NCBI GenBank assembly: GCA_019309545.1
Contig: JAFDGA010000004.1
Span: 97,025 to 161,024, forward strand
From: Deltaproteobacteria bacterium
GTDB lineage: Bacteria; Desulfobacterota; Desulfobaccia; Desulfobaccales; Desulfobaccaceae
Direction of reading: 5' to 3'
DNA: 64,000 bases
The stretch's first letter is position 1, and each line of letters opens with the position of its first letter. The notes under the pieces were generated by a model that worked only from the letters and a program-made list of their open reading frames with translations, had not been told where the DNA came from and ran no database searches. Made by a program: the position numbers and the translations under genes. This document shows, piece after piece, positions 1-10,440 of this stretch.

Positions 1-1757
1 TGGGCCAGAAGCTGAAAGGTCCGTTCCCCGGCGTGATATTCGGGGAAATAGAGGCTGAGATCAGCAGCAATGACCCCCACCAGGGTGACCAGGGGAAAAT
101 CGTGGCCCTTGGTGATCATCTGGGTGCCCACGAGGATATCCAGGCGCTGGGCGCCGAACTCCCTTAGCAGGGCCACTGCCTGACGGCTATGGGGCGCGCT
201 ATCGCGATCCAGCCGCGCTACCCGGGCGGCAGGAAACAGCTTTTGAACCTCGCTTTCCACTTTTTCGGTGCCCAGCCCATAACGTTTCAAGGCGGTCGAT
301 TGGCAATGGGGGCAATCCTCCGGTACAGGTTGCTTGAAGCCGCAATAGTGGCAAAGCAATATCCGGGCCTGCTGATGGTGGGTTAGGGCCACACTGCAGG
401 CCGGGCATTGGAAAATGTGCCCACAGAACAGACAGAAATAAATATTGGCATAGCCTCGCCGGTTTAAAAACAACAACGCCTGTTCTCCCCGGGCCAAGGT
501 CTCCTCCAGGGCGGCGCGTAATGGGGTGGAAATGATGGGCAGGCGACGGCACTTCCTCTGCTGCCGAAGATTTATCAGGCTGATCTGGGGTTGCTGGTGG
601 GGGGTTACCCGCCGGGACAGGCGGAGATAATGATGTTTACCCTGCTGGGCCCGATAAAATGATCCCAGCGACGGCGTCGCCGAACCCAACACCACGGTGG
701 CCCCGGCCTGTTGGCCCCGGTAGAGGCTTACATCCCGGGCCTGATAGGGCAGGCCCCCTTCATTTTTATAGGAGGGATCGTGCTCCTCGTCCACCACCAT
801 TAGCCCCAGCCGGGGCAGCGGAGCAAAGATCGCGGAGCGGGGCCCGACGACGATATCGATCTCTCCCTGGATAATCCGCCGCCACTCTCCCAACCGGGCT
901 GCTTTTGACATACCGCTGTGGAGTAAGGTCACCCGAGGGCCGAAGCGCTGCCGGAAGGCCAACCCGATGGGGTGGGTGAGAGCAATCTCCGGGAGCAGAA
1001 TCAAGGCCGTACGCCCCTGGCTCAAGGCCTCCTGGGCCGCAGCCAGATAGATTGCGGTCTTACCACTAGCCGTCACCCCGTGGAGCAAAAACGACGAAAA
1101 TTCTCCCGCCTGAAGCCCCGTGACAATCGCACTTAAGGCCTGCTCTTGTTCCGGCCCCAATTCCGGGATCTCGGGCCGGGCCGAGAGCAGCTGTTCAGCA
1201 AACGGGTCATACGGCCGCCGGCGCTCTTCCAGGGTAATAAATCCAGCCCGCCGCAAGCGTTGCAATGTGGCATAAGGCTTGGGAAAATGGCGGGCCAGTT
1301 CCGAGACCGGACAGCAGGGGAGCTCATGTAGGTAACCCAGTATGGCTCTGGCCTTGGCACTGAAACGGCCGGGGGGAGAATTGCCTTCCTGGTCAGGAGC
1401 CAGTCGGACCCAGCGCTCCGGGCGGCCGGTTCGGGGGCTGCCGCCGCCGGGGATGGCGGCGTTGAGGACCTCACCGATCGGATAGTGGTAATAATCGGCC
1501 AGCCAGCGATAAAAGGGCACCAACTCCGGTCCGAAGCGCGGCACAGGGTCAAGGAGCGCTTCCACGGGGCGGATGGCCACCGTCGGGATTTCTCGGGCTG
1601 GACCCAAAAGATAGCCGGTGACCCGGCGCCTCCCCACCGGCACCTTGAGTGTCACCCCCACCTGGGCGGCATCTGTCAGCGTGGCGGGCAGACGATAGGT
1701 CAGGGTTTGAGACAGGGGGAGAATAACCGCTACTTCTACTAGATCGGAGTCCAGCAA
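1..1757 (-). CDS. priA: Primosomal protein N' (PriA helicase), 3'-truncated by window edge
   Basis: PriA is the DNA helicase that recognises stalled or repaired forks and reloads the replisome. The leftward frame runs off the window, so about 585 N-terminal residues are present and the C-terminus is missing. Translating the minus strand shows the N-terminal DNA-binding domain (VEVAVILPLSQTLTYRLP near residue 8), Walker A GVTASGKT near 226, the DEEH box of superfamily 2 helicases near 322, and the zinc region with paired Cys motifs (FCLFCGH, CPAC, CHYCG, CPHC) near 435-490, followed by GLGTEKVESEV. All these motifs share one frame, so no frameshift is seen. The start is a TTG at 1757, chosen because the family begins just before the VEVAV block. 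The frame stays open to another TTG at 1796, so the exact start is uncertain. Confidence 0.95.
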   Translation of the reverse strand, partial: MLDSDLVEVAVILPLSQTLTYRLPATLTDAAQVGVTLKVPVGRRRVTGYLLGPAREIPTVAIRPVEALLDPVPRFGPELVPFYRWLADYYHYPIGEVLNAAIPGGGSPRTGRPERWVRLAPDQEGNSPPGRFSAKARAILGYLHELPCCPVSELARHFPKPYATLQRLRRAGFITLEERRRPYDPFAEQLLSARPEIPELGPEQEQALSAIVTGLQAGEFSSFLLHGVTASGKTAIYLAAAQEALSQGRTALILLPEIALTHPIGLAFRQRFGPRVTLLHSGMSKAARLGEWRRIIQGEIDIVVGPRSAIFAPLPRLGLMVVDEEHDPSYKNEGGLPYQARDVSLYRGQQAGATVVLGSATPSLGSFYRAQQGKHHYLRLSRRVTPHQQPQISLINLRQQRKCRRLPIISTPLRAALEETLARGEQALLFLNRRGYANIYFCLFCGHIFQCPACSVALTHHQQARILLCHYCGFKQPVPEDCPHCQSTALKRYGLGTEKVESEVQKLFPAARVARLDRDSAPHSRQAVALLREFGAQRLDILVGTQMITKGHDFPLVTLVGVIAADLSLYFPEYHAGERTFQLLA

Positions 1758-1808
1758 TTTACCTTTGATGGTTGAACAACAGGAAGGGGGAATCAAATTT
1801 TTAGCCTC

Positions 1809-1897
1809 GTTCCCCAGCTGTGCTGGGGAACGCCTTCCCCGGCCAAGCTTGGCTTGGCATGCATTTCCGTTCCTAAGTTAAGTACAACTTGGGAACG
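1809..1897. repeat. Cluster of three adjacent palindromes
   Basis: Three hairpins sit side by side between priA and the next gene. The first has a perfect 10-bp stem, GTTCCCCAGC/GCTGGGGAAC, at 1809-1831. The second is GCCAAGC-TTG-GCTTGGC at 1842-1858. The third is CGTTCCtAAGTT/AACTTgGGAACG at 1868-1897, with a 6-nt loop. The outer hairpins both contain a GTTCC/GGAAC core, which looks like a REP-type palindromic element. It lies upstream of priA and downstream of the zinc-ribbon membrane gene (both leftward), so it could also be the 3' end structure of the latter. No U-tract follows, so it is not a classical terminator. Confidence 0.7.
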
Positions 1898-1909
1898 AGT
1901 TTAAAAAGT

Positions 1910-2668
1910 TCAATAGGAAGTTGCTTTTAGGCCGAAGATGTCATCAAAAGCGACGGTGATAGCGCACAAACTCCAGGGTATGGTGACCAGCAGTCCGATA
2001 CCCAATAATAAGGCCCCGCCCAGATTGAGCAACACCAAAGCCAGGATGAAAACGAAGAATCCGAACCATTGCCGGTGCACGGTCTTGCGACTCGACTCCA
2101 TGGCCGGCCAGAAATCCAACCGACGATCCAGGATCAGCAGCGCCGCAAAAGTATAACCCACAAAAAGATAAATCCCTGGGATGATCAGCAGTACAAACCC
2201 CAGCGAGATCAATACCGCCCCGATGATGGTGTAAAGTAATAATGGTAGAAAATAGTGGAATCCGGCGAAAAAATCGCTGAATTGGGTAGGCTGACGTTGC
2301 ACCAGTTTGGCGCTCACCACGAACCAACCGGCCGATAAGGGGCCACTAATGATGAGATGGATTAGTTGACCGAATCGGCCCAAAAGGCCTATGAGTACCA
2401 TCGGGATAAGGAATACCAAAACTGTAAAGCCCACAAAGCCGGGTATATTCTGTTTAAAAATTTCCCAGCCGGTCTTGAGATAATATCCTGGTTTAACCTG
2501 ATAGTCGCTGACTATGATGGTTTCCGGCTCGGCCCCGGGGGTGGCTGGGGTACTTGCTTCCGGGCCCCCGGGGCTGCTGGACGCAGCCACTTCCAACTGA
2601 TAGCCGCAATGTGGACAGAACTTATCTCCGGCGGGGACTTCTTGTTGACATCGGGGACAAACAGGCAT
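1910..2668 (-). CDS. Zinc-ribbon integral membrane protein, unknown function
   Basis: A 252-residue protein. Residues 1-25 form a zinc ribbon with two CxxC pairs (CPRC and CPHCGYQLE), the kind of N-terminal tag common on bacterial membrane proteins of unknown role. A Pro/Ala/Ser/Gly linker (about 28-50) leads to at least four hydrophobic segments (roughly 75-100, 135-175 with FVLLIIPGIYLFVGYTF, 200-230). The IIPGIYL pattern resembles the membrane domain found in DUF975/GlpQ-like membrane families, but I cannot assign a family with certainty. A good ribosome site (GGAGG, 7 nt before ATG) supports the start. It stands alone between priA and the activase gene. Function is not known. Confidence 0.8.
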   Translation of the reverse strand: MPVCPRCQQEVPAGDKFCPHCGYQLEVAASSSPGGPEASTPATPGAEPETIIVSDYQVKPGYYLKTGWEIFKQNIPGFVGFTVLVFLIPMVLIGLLGRFGQLIHLIISGPLSAGWFVVSAKLVQRQPTQFSDFFAGFHYFLPLLLYTIIGAVLISLGFVLLIIPGIYLFVGYTFAALLILDRRLDFWPAMESSRKTVHRQWFGFFVFILALVLLNLGGALLLGIGLLVTIPWSLCAITVAFDDIFGLKATSY

Positions 2669-2766
2669 AACAGACCTCCAGCGCTGAGTGTTTAAAAGTG
2701 CAAAAGAATCTGCGAGGACGCCCTTTAAGAGATAGCGGCCCGCATCAGGAATTCTCCCTTAACCCC

Positions 2767-5700
2767 TTACTCCTGACCTAAACGATGGTATTTCTGAAAT
2801 TGCCGCACCTGATACATAAAGGCTTCCAACCGGGTGCGAGTGTTGGTCTGTTCCTGGCCGTCATAGACCAGATTGATAAAGGGGATGTTATCGTGCTCCT
2901 CCCGGAAGCGCTTGAACAGGGCGTTGACCACGGTTCCCGGCATGCAGGTGAAGGGCATAATGTTCACCAGCCCCGAAGCCCCTTTGCGGATAAAGTCCTT
3001 GGATTTGCCGATACTCAGGATGGCTTCCCCTTCAAAGGAAGGATCGAGATAGCCGTGAGCATAGGCGATGGTCTCGGCAATGCAGGGTTCACAAAGATTT
3101 TTCAACCCCCCCTGAAAGATCTGCTCCAGATGATGTTCCAGCTTGAGCTGCTGCCGTTCGGTCAGATAAACCTGCAGATAGTTCAAAAAGTGTTTGAGGT
3201 AGCGGGCCCGGATCTTGGCGGTGTAATTGACGTAGAGCAGCCACTCGCCGATCGGCGGCAGCCAGGCCTCTCCGCCCAGGGCCTCGATCTTTTGGACCGC
3301 ATTTTCATTGGCAAATTTATTGGCCCGGGTATAGATTTCGCCGACCACGCCTACGATTGGCTTGGCGCCATCGCCGTTCAGGGTCAAACTCTCAAACTCT
3401 CCCCGGGCCTCCCGGAGAATCCGGTCCAAATCACCGCGATCCCGCAGGGTTTCATAAACCTTTTGCAGATAATAGCTATAGACCTCGTCGGTAGACCCGG
3501 CTTGCGCCTCATAAGGCCGGGTTTCCCGCAGTTTTTTCTCCAACAGGTCGATGGCGACAATTCCTTGCCAGGCGACGCGGGGGTAATCGCTGCCCACCAT
3601 GCCCAGTTCTTCATACATAGTCTCACTCTGATCCGGGGCATAGATCGGCACCTGGGAATAGCCCAACTCATCCAGGATCAGGCGTTGGAAGCGGTGATAC
3701 TGGCCAAAACGGCAGGGTCCATAACCCGAAGGCATAAAGAAGGCACTGCGCTCTGGATCAAAATCGGGCCGTCGGACCAGCTTGACCATATCTCCGGTAG
3801 TCAGGATGCAAGGATAACATTCTTTGCCTGACGTATACTGCCGGCCCAGAATCAAGGTTTCCTCATCGGATTCCGGCAGGGCCTCCGCGTCCACCCCGCA
3901 GGCCTGAAAGGCCGCTACCAGTGCCAGGGCATGGTCAGTCATCGGCGGCAGGAAAATCTTGCGCCGCATTGGGTCTTTAATCCGACGTCGGTAAGGAGAG
4001 ACCTTTTTCTGGAACGGCTGGTAAGCCACATTTTTCAGGCTATCCATAAAGGCTTCCAGGCGGGTGACGGCCCCCACATCGGAGGAGTGCTCATCAATCT
4101 CGATCTCTAAATAAGGCTTGCCGCGCATTTTATCCTTGAAGAAATGCTGGATAAAGGAATCCGGGCCACATCCGAAGTTGGTGACATAGATCGCCTGCAA
4201 GCGGCGGTCGTTCCGGATCAGTTCGGCCGCGGCCAGAATTTTCTGGCCGTAACGCCAATACATCGGCTTGATATCTTCGATTTCCCGAACCTCATCCAGG
4301 GGTAAAAAGTCCATGGGAATCGCCAGTTGGCCCAGCTGCCGCAATTTGCGGGGCAGGTTGAGATTAACCCCGGGGTCAAAGCCGTTGTAAGGACGGCTGA
4401 CAATGACCATGGCCATATCCTGAGGACTGAGTTGGTCAAGAATTTCCCGGCCCCGAGCCTGCAGGGCCTGATAAAAAGTCTTTTGCGCCGCCTCTCCGCG
4501 GCGGAAGGCGCGTTCGATGGCAAAAGGTGAAACCCGCAACGGCTGTGCCAGAGTCCTCAGGGAACGTCGGAGCTCTTTGGGGCCCCGACCGAAATAGAGC
4601 ACCGGAGAGTAGAGTTGGGCTCCATGGTCAGCAAAATTAATAGTCGCCGGCACCACATTCGCCAGAGTCTGGGCCAGGGGACAGACCACCCCCTGGCGGA
4701 TTTCTGGATGAGGATGGTGGATGTCGATGACGCTGGGGAGAAAGATTTTCTTTACCCCAACTTCCAGCAGGTCGAGGATGTGGCCATGCGCCACCTTGAT
4801 CGGGAAGCAGGTTTCGGCCGCCATGCATTCCACCCCGCGGTGAATCACCGATTTGTTGGTCTTTTGGGAATAGACCACGGTAAAACCCAGGGATTCGAAA
4901 AAGGCCCGGAAAAAGGGCATCAATTCATGGAAAAACATTACCCGGGGCAGGCCAATGGGGCCTCGGGGTCCTTCCTTGGGCGGCTCTGGTCCATACAGCC
5001 AGGCCTCCCGTTCCTTGAATAAGTCAGGCAGTTCCACCTGGATCTGGTCGCGCTTGACTTCATACTTTTCGCAGCGCCCGCCATAGAATAAGGGCTTTTC
5101 CCCGGCCACTTTGACCTGGCGAATTTCACAATGATTAGGGCAGCCGTTGCATTCGAAGGAAGTAACCTCATACTCCCGGTCCGCCAGATCAAAGCCTTTA
5201 AATCCGGAAGTCTTCCAGGTCCGTTCGCGACAGGCCAGGATCGCGGCGCCGATCGCTCCGGTAACATCATGGTGCGGCGGAACCACGATCTTTTTGCCCA
5301 GCACCGCCTCAAAGGCTGCCACCATGCCCTGGTTGGCGGCGGTAGCCCCCTGGAAGAAGATGGTATCACCGATGCGCCGGTCTTCCACTACCTTGTTGAG
5401 ATAATTCTGCACAATGGAATAGGACAGTCCCGCCACCAGGTCCTCTTTGGCCACCCCCTGCTGCTGATAATGGACCAGATCGGATTCCATAAACACGGTG
5501 CAGCGTTCTCCCAGGCGCACCGGGTTCTGGCTTTGCAGAGCCAACCGCCCGAACTCATCCTTAATGGAAATGCCCAATTTCTCGGCCTGTTCCTCCAGGA
5601 AAGAACCGGTTCCGGCCGCACAGACTTTATTCATCATAAAATCGACGATAGCGCCGTGTTCCAGGCTGATAAATTTGGAGTCCTGGCCGCCGATTTCGAA

Positions 5701-6954
5701 AATGGTGTCCACTGCAGGATTAATGGCCGCCGACGCGGTGGCCTGGCAGGTGATTTCGTTGCGCACCAGGTCGGCGCCGATGAAATCCCCGGTGAGATAG
5801 CGGCCCGAACCGGTGGTGGCGGCCCCGGCGATTCGGACCCGCTGACCGATTTTCTCGCCGATCAGTTTTAGGCCTTTGGAAACTGCCTCCAGGGGCCGTC
5901 CGGCGGTCATCAGGTATTCCCGGGCCAACACCCGCATCTGGGCATCGATGACCACCACGTTGGTGCTGATCGAGCCCACATCTACCCCCAAGTACCCTTC
6001 AATTTCATCTTCCGGACTGACTTCGGCGATGGCATAGTGCTCGGCAGCCAATTCCGTCGGAGGTTGTAAGGCGGGCAGACGTTGGGCCTCCGAAGGCCGG
6101 TGAGCCAGATAATCTCTAAGGCCTTGCAGGTCGAGGCGAAAATCCGGGGGTGGGTTTTGCCGGGCTACCGATACCGCCCCAATCGCTCCCAGGGAACAGA
6201 AGTGGGGCGGGATAATCAATTCCCCTTCTGCCAGGTCATAAATTTTGCGGAATGCCTGCCGGACCCCCAGGTTGTGCGCCACCCCGCCCTGGAACGCTAA
6301 GGGCCGCTGAATGATTTTTCCCTTGGCGATATTACTCTTGAGGTTCCTGGCCATGGCCAGGCAAAGGCCGGCAATGATCTCATAATCGGGCGTTGCTCCC
6401 TGTTGCAGGTGTATCATATCGGTCTTGGCAAAAACACTGCAGCGCCCGGCGATGCGGGGTGGGGTGGTGGATTTTAGGGCCAGTTGGCTGAATTCTTCGA
6501 TCCCATAACCCAGACGGTGGGCCTGCTGATCTAAAAATGACCCGGTCCCCGCGGCACACATACTATTCATGGCGAAATCTTGAATAATTAAGTTGCCCTG
6601 AGGATCTTGATCAATCAATATCAGTTTGGCATCCTCCCCCCCCATATCAATTATGGTGCGGGCTTCGGGATGAAAAACAAACGTCCCCTGCGCCTGAGCA
6701 ATGACTTCATTGACAAACACCCCACCCAGCCGCTCCGCTAGGCACTGGCCGCCGATCCCGGTCAGGGCCGCCAGGCGGATGGCAGAGGAGTGAAACCGCT
6801 CCTGGAGGGCTTCCAGGATGTTAAGGGCCACCTGTAGTGGTTGACCCTGCGTCCGCCGATAATCTTCGAAGACCACTTCCCCAGCTTCATTTATGACCAC
6901 GGTATTGATGCTTACCGAACCGATATCCATACCCAGATCAAAAATATGCGTCAT
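2767..6954 (-). CDS. Giant 2-hydroxyacyl-CoA dehydratase activase-like protein (BadF/BadG/HgdC + DUF2229)
   Basis: A 1395-residue protein with two tandem ASKHA ATPase domains of the BadF/BadG/BcrA/HgdC family. The first begins DLGMDIGSVSINTVVI (about 6-270), with IDMGGEDAKL and CAAGTGSFLDQ. The second begins LGVDVGSISTNVVVID (about 320-590), with FEIGGQDSKF and CAAGTGSFLEE. In HgdC the Cys of CAAGTGS holds a [4Fe-4S] cluster at the dimer interface, and both copies keep it here. A DUF2229 region follows (from about 685; FFHELMPFFRAFFESLGF, CMAAETCFPIK), then a C-terminal part like the dehydratase D component with several conserved Cys (ECYPCIL, CGPDSF, LCEPCIAE). Such fused proteins are widespread in anaerobes, but their substrate is generally unassigned. 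By family logic it couples ATP hydrolysis to low-potential electron transfer. No dehydratase subunit genes lie next to it. Confidence 0.9.
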   Translation of the reverse strand: MTHIFDLGMDIGSVSINTVVINEAGEVVFEDYRRTQGQPLQVALNILEALQERFHSSAIRLAALTGIGGQCLAERLGGVFVNEVIAQAQGTFVFHPEARTIIDMGGEDAKLILIDQDPQGNLIIQDFAMNSMCAAGTGSFLDQQAHRLGYGIEEFSQLALKSTTPPRIAGRCSVFAKTDMIHLQQGATPDYEIIAGLCLAMARNLKSNIAKGKIIQRPLAFQGGVAHNLGVRQAFRKIYDLAEGELIIPPHFCSLGAIGAVSVARQNPPPDFRLDLQGLRDYLAHRPSEAQRLPALQPPTELAAEHYAIAEVSPEDEIEGYLGVDVGSISTNVVVIDAQMRVLAREYLMTAGRPLEAVSKGLKLIGEKIGQRVRIAGAATTGSGRYLTGDFIGADLVRNEITCQATASAAINPAVDTIFEIGGQDSKFISLEHGAIVDFMMNKVCAAGTGSFLEEQAEKLGISIKDEFGRLALQSQNPVRLGERCTVFMESDLVHYQQQGVAKEDLVAGLSYSIVQNYLNKVVEDRRIGDTIFFQGATAANQGMVAAFEAVLGKKIVVPPHHDVTGAIGAAILACRERTWKTSGFKGFDLADREYEVTSFECNGCPNHCEIRQVKVAGEKPLFYGGRCEKYEVKRDQIQVELPDLFKEREAWLYGPEPPKEGPRGPIGLPRVMFFHELMPFFRAFFESLGFTVVYSQKTNKSVIHRGVECMAAETCFPIKVAHGHILDLLEVGVKKIFLPSVIDIHHPHPEIRQGVVCPLAQTLANVVPATINFADHGAQLYSPVLYFGRGPKELRRSLRTLAQPLRVSPFAIERAFRRGEAAQKTFYQALQARGREILDQLSPQDMAMVIVSRPYNGFDPGVNLNLPRKLRQLGQLAIPMDFLPLDEVREIEDIKPMYWRYGQKILAAAELIRNDRRLQAIYVTNFGCGPDSFIQHFFKDKMRGKPYLEIEIDEHSSDVGAVTRLEAFMDSLKNVAYQPFQKKVSPYRRRIKDPMRRKIFLPPMTDHALALVAAFQACGVDAEALPESDEETLILGRQYTSGKECYPCILTTGDMVKLVRRPDFDPERSAFFMPSGYGPCRFGQYHRFQRLILDELGYSQVPIYAPDQSETMYEELGMVGSDYPRVAWQGIVAIDLLEKKLRETRPYEAQAGSTDEVYSYYLQKVYETLRDRGDLDRILREARGEFESLTLNGDGAKPIVGVVGEIYTRANKFANENAVQKIEALGGEAWLPPIGEWLLYVNYTAKIRARYLKHFLNYLQVYLTERQQLKLEHHLEQIFQGGLKNLCEPCIAETIAYAHGYLDPSFEGEAILSIGKSKDFIRKGASGLVNIMPFTCMPGTVVNALFKRFREEHDNIPFINLVYDGQEQTNTRTRLEAFMYQVRQFQKYHRLGQE

Positions 6955-7136
6955 GATCCAAATCCCCCCAGATTCACACCCTTATTTTAAACCTTTGCTG
7001 GCCAGGGTCGTACTTACCCCCTTTCTCGCCGCGGGTGCCTACCATTTGGAGTCTCGAAATGGTATTTTCGTAAATTGACGGCCTCTAAAATTTGGCCGGG
7101 TGTTTACAGCTTATTAAAATATCCCCTAGTCGACGT

Positions 7137-8087
7137 TCATTTCGAAGAAGGCTGCGCAACCCGGCTGCGTGGATAAAAATAAAAACCCTGATGATGATGC
7201 ACACTATAAGAGATCAGCCCCCGATTTTTCAATTGGTTCAATCTTTTCAGGACCTCCGGCAAGGGCAGGGCCAGGATTTCCGCCAGATTCTGGGCGGTCA
7301 TCGGCCGCCGGGCCAGGGTCTCCAGGAAGTCCGCATCCGATAAAGCAAGTTTGGCGTGGGTGGCGGGGTCGAATTCCGCGATGACTTCCACCCCTTCTCC
7401 CAAAAAGGCCGCCGCTGCCCTCAGTTGCTCGGGGCTCAAGGGGACTGCATAGTCCTCCACCACCGGGCGCACCGCGGTATTGAGTTGCACCCGCTCAGGT
7501 CTCAGGCGGGCGATAACGTGCCGCAGTTTTTCCAGTTCCGCCTGATCGTCATTAATACCCCGGAGGAGCAAAATCTCCAGCCAGATCTGGCCCTGAAAAG
7601 CCTTCCGGAAAGCCTCCTGCCCGGCGATGATTTGTTCCAGTTCCAGACCCGCCACCGGTCGGTTAATGGCCCGATAAATTCCTGGCGAGGCCGAATCCAG
7701 GGAGGGCAGCACCAGGTCAGCCTGAAGCAGGTCCTCCCGCACTTCCGGCAGGAAAAAGAGAGAGCCATTGGTCAATACCGCCACCGGCACCCGGGTTATC
7801 CGCTTAACCGCCTTGATAATTTCTCCCAGGCCGACATTGAGTGTCGGCTCCCCAGAGCCCGCCAGGGTGACATAGTCCGGCAAGATCTCGGCCTGTTTAA
7901 AATAGAATTGTAATTCCTGGATGATCACTGCCGCCGGGTGATACTCTCGCCGCTCCATGGTTTTGTGGACAGTCCGCCCCAATTCGCAATAAATGCAATC
8001 AAAAGTACAGGTTTTTAAAGGCACCAGATCCACCCCCAGAGATAGGCCCAGACGGCGGGACGGCACCGGCCCGAAAATGTATTCCAT
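7137..8087 (-). CDS. Radical SAM protein (COG0731-like) with C-terminal winged helix
   Basis: A 316-residue radical SAM enzyme. The cluster motif is CTFDCIYC, cysteines at 27, 31 and 34 (CX3CX2C). The opening MEYIFGPVPSRRLGLSLGVDL is typical of the COG0731 Fe-S oxidoreductase group. Other visible motifs are VTLAGSGEPTL (SAM-contacting GEP) near residue 75-85 and LTNGSLF near 105. The last 70 residues (DADFLETLARRPMTAQNLAEILA then LNQLKNRGLI) look like a winged-helix DNA- or RNA-binding fold. The reaction is unknown. The gene lies 18 nt downstream of a 57-residue small gene on the same strand, so the two are probably co-transcribed. Confidence is high for the superfamily and low for any specific function. 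Confidence 0.88.
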   Translation of the reverse strand: MEYIFGPVPSRRLGLSLGVDLVPLKTCTFDCIYCELGRTVHKTMERREYHPAAVIIQELQFYFKQAEILPDYVTLAGSGEPTLNVGLGEIIKAVKRITRVPVAVLTNGSLFFLPEVREDLLQADLVLPSLDSASPGIYRAINRPVAGLELEQIIAGQEAFRKAFQGQIWLEILLLRGINDDQAELEKLRHVIARLRPERVQLNTAVRPVVEDYAVPLSPEQLRAAAAFLGEGVEVIAEFDPATHAKLALSDADFLETLARRPMTAQNLAEILALPLPEVLKRLNQLKNRGLISYSVHHHQGFYFYPRSRVAQPSSK

Positions 8088-8105
8088 TTTATCCTATCCG
8101 TTAAT

Positions 8106-8279
8106 CTAAAAACATCCCAGTTGACACTGGATAATTTTGATCTCCAATTCGTTCAATAATTCCCCTAAACGCTGGCGGGTTAGGCCACATTCCTCCGCCA
8201 ATTGAAAAGCTCGGGCGCAGGCAATTTTGCCTTCCGGAGCCGCCGCCCTGATCTTTCCCTTCAATTCTTCATCGTGCAT
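8106..8279 (-). CDS. 57-residue small protein with C-terminal CQLGCF, upstream of radical SAM gene
   Basis: Short frame starting ATG at 8279 and ending TAG at 8106. It begins MHDEELKGKIRAAAPEGKI, carries an amphipathic helical region (LAEECGLTRQRLGELLNEL) like a small helix-turn-helix, and ends IKIIQCQLGCF. A GGGAG ribosome site lies 11 nt upstream. The Ala/Glu/Leu content and clean end 18 nt before the radical SAM start argue that it is translated. From memory, similar short proteins ending in CQLGCF occur in other deltaproteobacteria; this could not be checked here. The CX3C tail could bind metal, form a disulfide or be a modification site. No function is assigned. Confidence 0.72.
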   Translation of the reverse strand: MHDEELKGKIRAAAPEGKIACARAFQLAEECGLTRQRLGELLNELEIKIIQCQLGCF

Positions 8280-8505
8280 AACATTCTTTGCTCCCTAATT
8301 CTTCTTTGGGATTAGAGGGCTATTTCGATGATGCAGCAGTTGGTTTTTATTCCAATGTGGTATTATATACCATATAGACTAGAGAAAGCTAAAAAGCAAG
8401 GCAGAATGAAAGCCCCCTTTTACTTGAGGCCATTAAAGCCATGGAGCTCATCGGCAATCCCCCTGCCCCTTGCCTAACCCAGGCGCCACTTTTTTAGGTG
8501 AAATT

Positions 8506-8933
8506 ATGTCCAGAATGATATCAGATTTAAAACGTTATTTTAATGACTTGGTTCCGTCTCGGGATGAGCTCCTGGTGGAATTGGAGCAGGAGACCGAACA
8601 GGAGAAAATACCGATTGTCGGGCCGGCTTGGGAAACCGAATTGAAGTCCGAGTGGGAGAGGCAATCGGCCTGATGGCTGGCCTGAACGAGCCGTTTGACC
8701 TGATCTTTATGGAAATTGACAAAGAGGGTTACCTTCCGGCCCGGCCTCATTGTTTACGGCTGCTCAGGGTGGGCGGGTTGCTGGTCACCGATAACGTCGG
8801 CTTCCAGAGTTCGGTGGCCTTCAGCCAGGAGGTGTTTTCCCATCCCCGGTGGCGGTCGGTTCAGCTTCTGTCCTTTCTGCCCGGCCATTCACCCGAGGAA
8901 GATGGCTTGTGCCTGGCCCTGCGGCTGAAATAA
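8506..8933 (+). pseudogene. O-methyltransferase pseudogene with internal deletion and frame change
   Basis: The 5' part (8506-about 8625, preceded by AGGTG) encodes MSRMISDLKRYFNDLVPSRD then EKIPIVGPA, the usual N-terminus of a COG4122-type SAM-dependent O-methyltransferase. The 3' part, in another frame (to 8933), encodes GLGNRIEVRVGEAIGLMAG, PFDLIFMEIDKEGY, LRVGGLLVTDNV and the normal C-terminus. The middle (the GxGxG SAM-binding segment, roughly 60-70 residues) is absent and the junction near 8625 shifts the frame, so the 5' frame stops at 8673. Both ends are otherwise well preserved, suggesting a recent deletion. It lies just upstream of eno on the same strand. Confidence 0.85.
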
Positions 8934-10319
<1,386 letters not shown>

Positions 10320-10330
10320 ACATTATTAAT

Positions 10331-10435
10331 CGGAGCATTAAACAGTTTAATTTGAAGGTAGGGCCAGGGACTGCCGCACCCCATCCATCCTTCCAGCTCC
10401 CCCTATCCCCTTTTAGGGATGCTTTGGGGTCGTTG
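10331..10435 (+). repeat. Dispersed intergenic repeat, copy 1 (diverged)
   Basis: Begins CGGAGCATTAAACAGTTTAA then TTTGAAGGTAGGGCC, and ends in a C-rich/G-rich segment (CTCCCCCTATCCCC, then TAGGGATGCTTTGGGG) able to fold back. It matches the other copies (about 26350, 27648 and, inverted, 52890) in the order GGAGCATT, A-rich, TTAATTTGA, G-rich, C-rich. It lies in the convergent gap between eno and the LEA-like lipoprotein gene, where it could act as a bidirectional transcription stop. Confidence 0.6.
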
Positions 10436-10440
10436 GCCGT

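Noticed and set aside
199..1552. Several open frames inside priA on both strands
   Set aside because: They are alternative frames of priA; only the frame with the helicase motifs at consistent phase is real.
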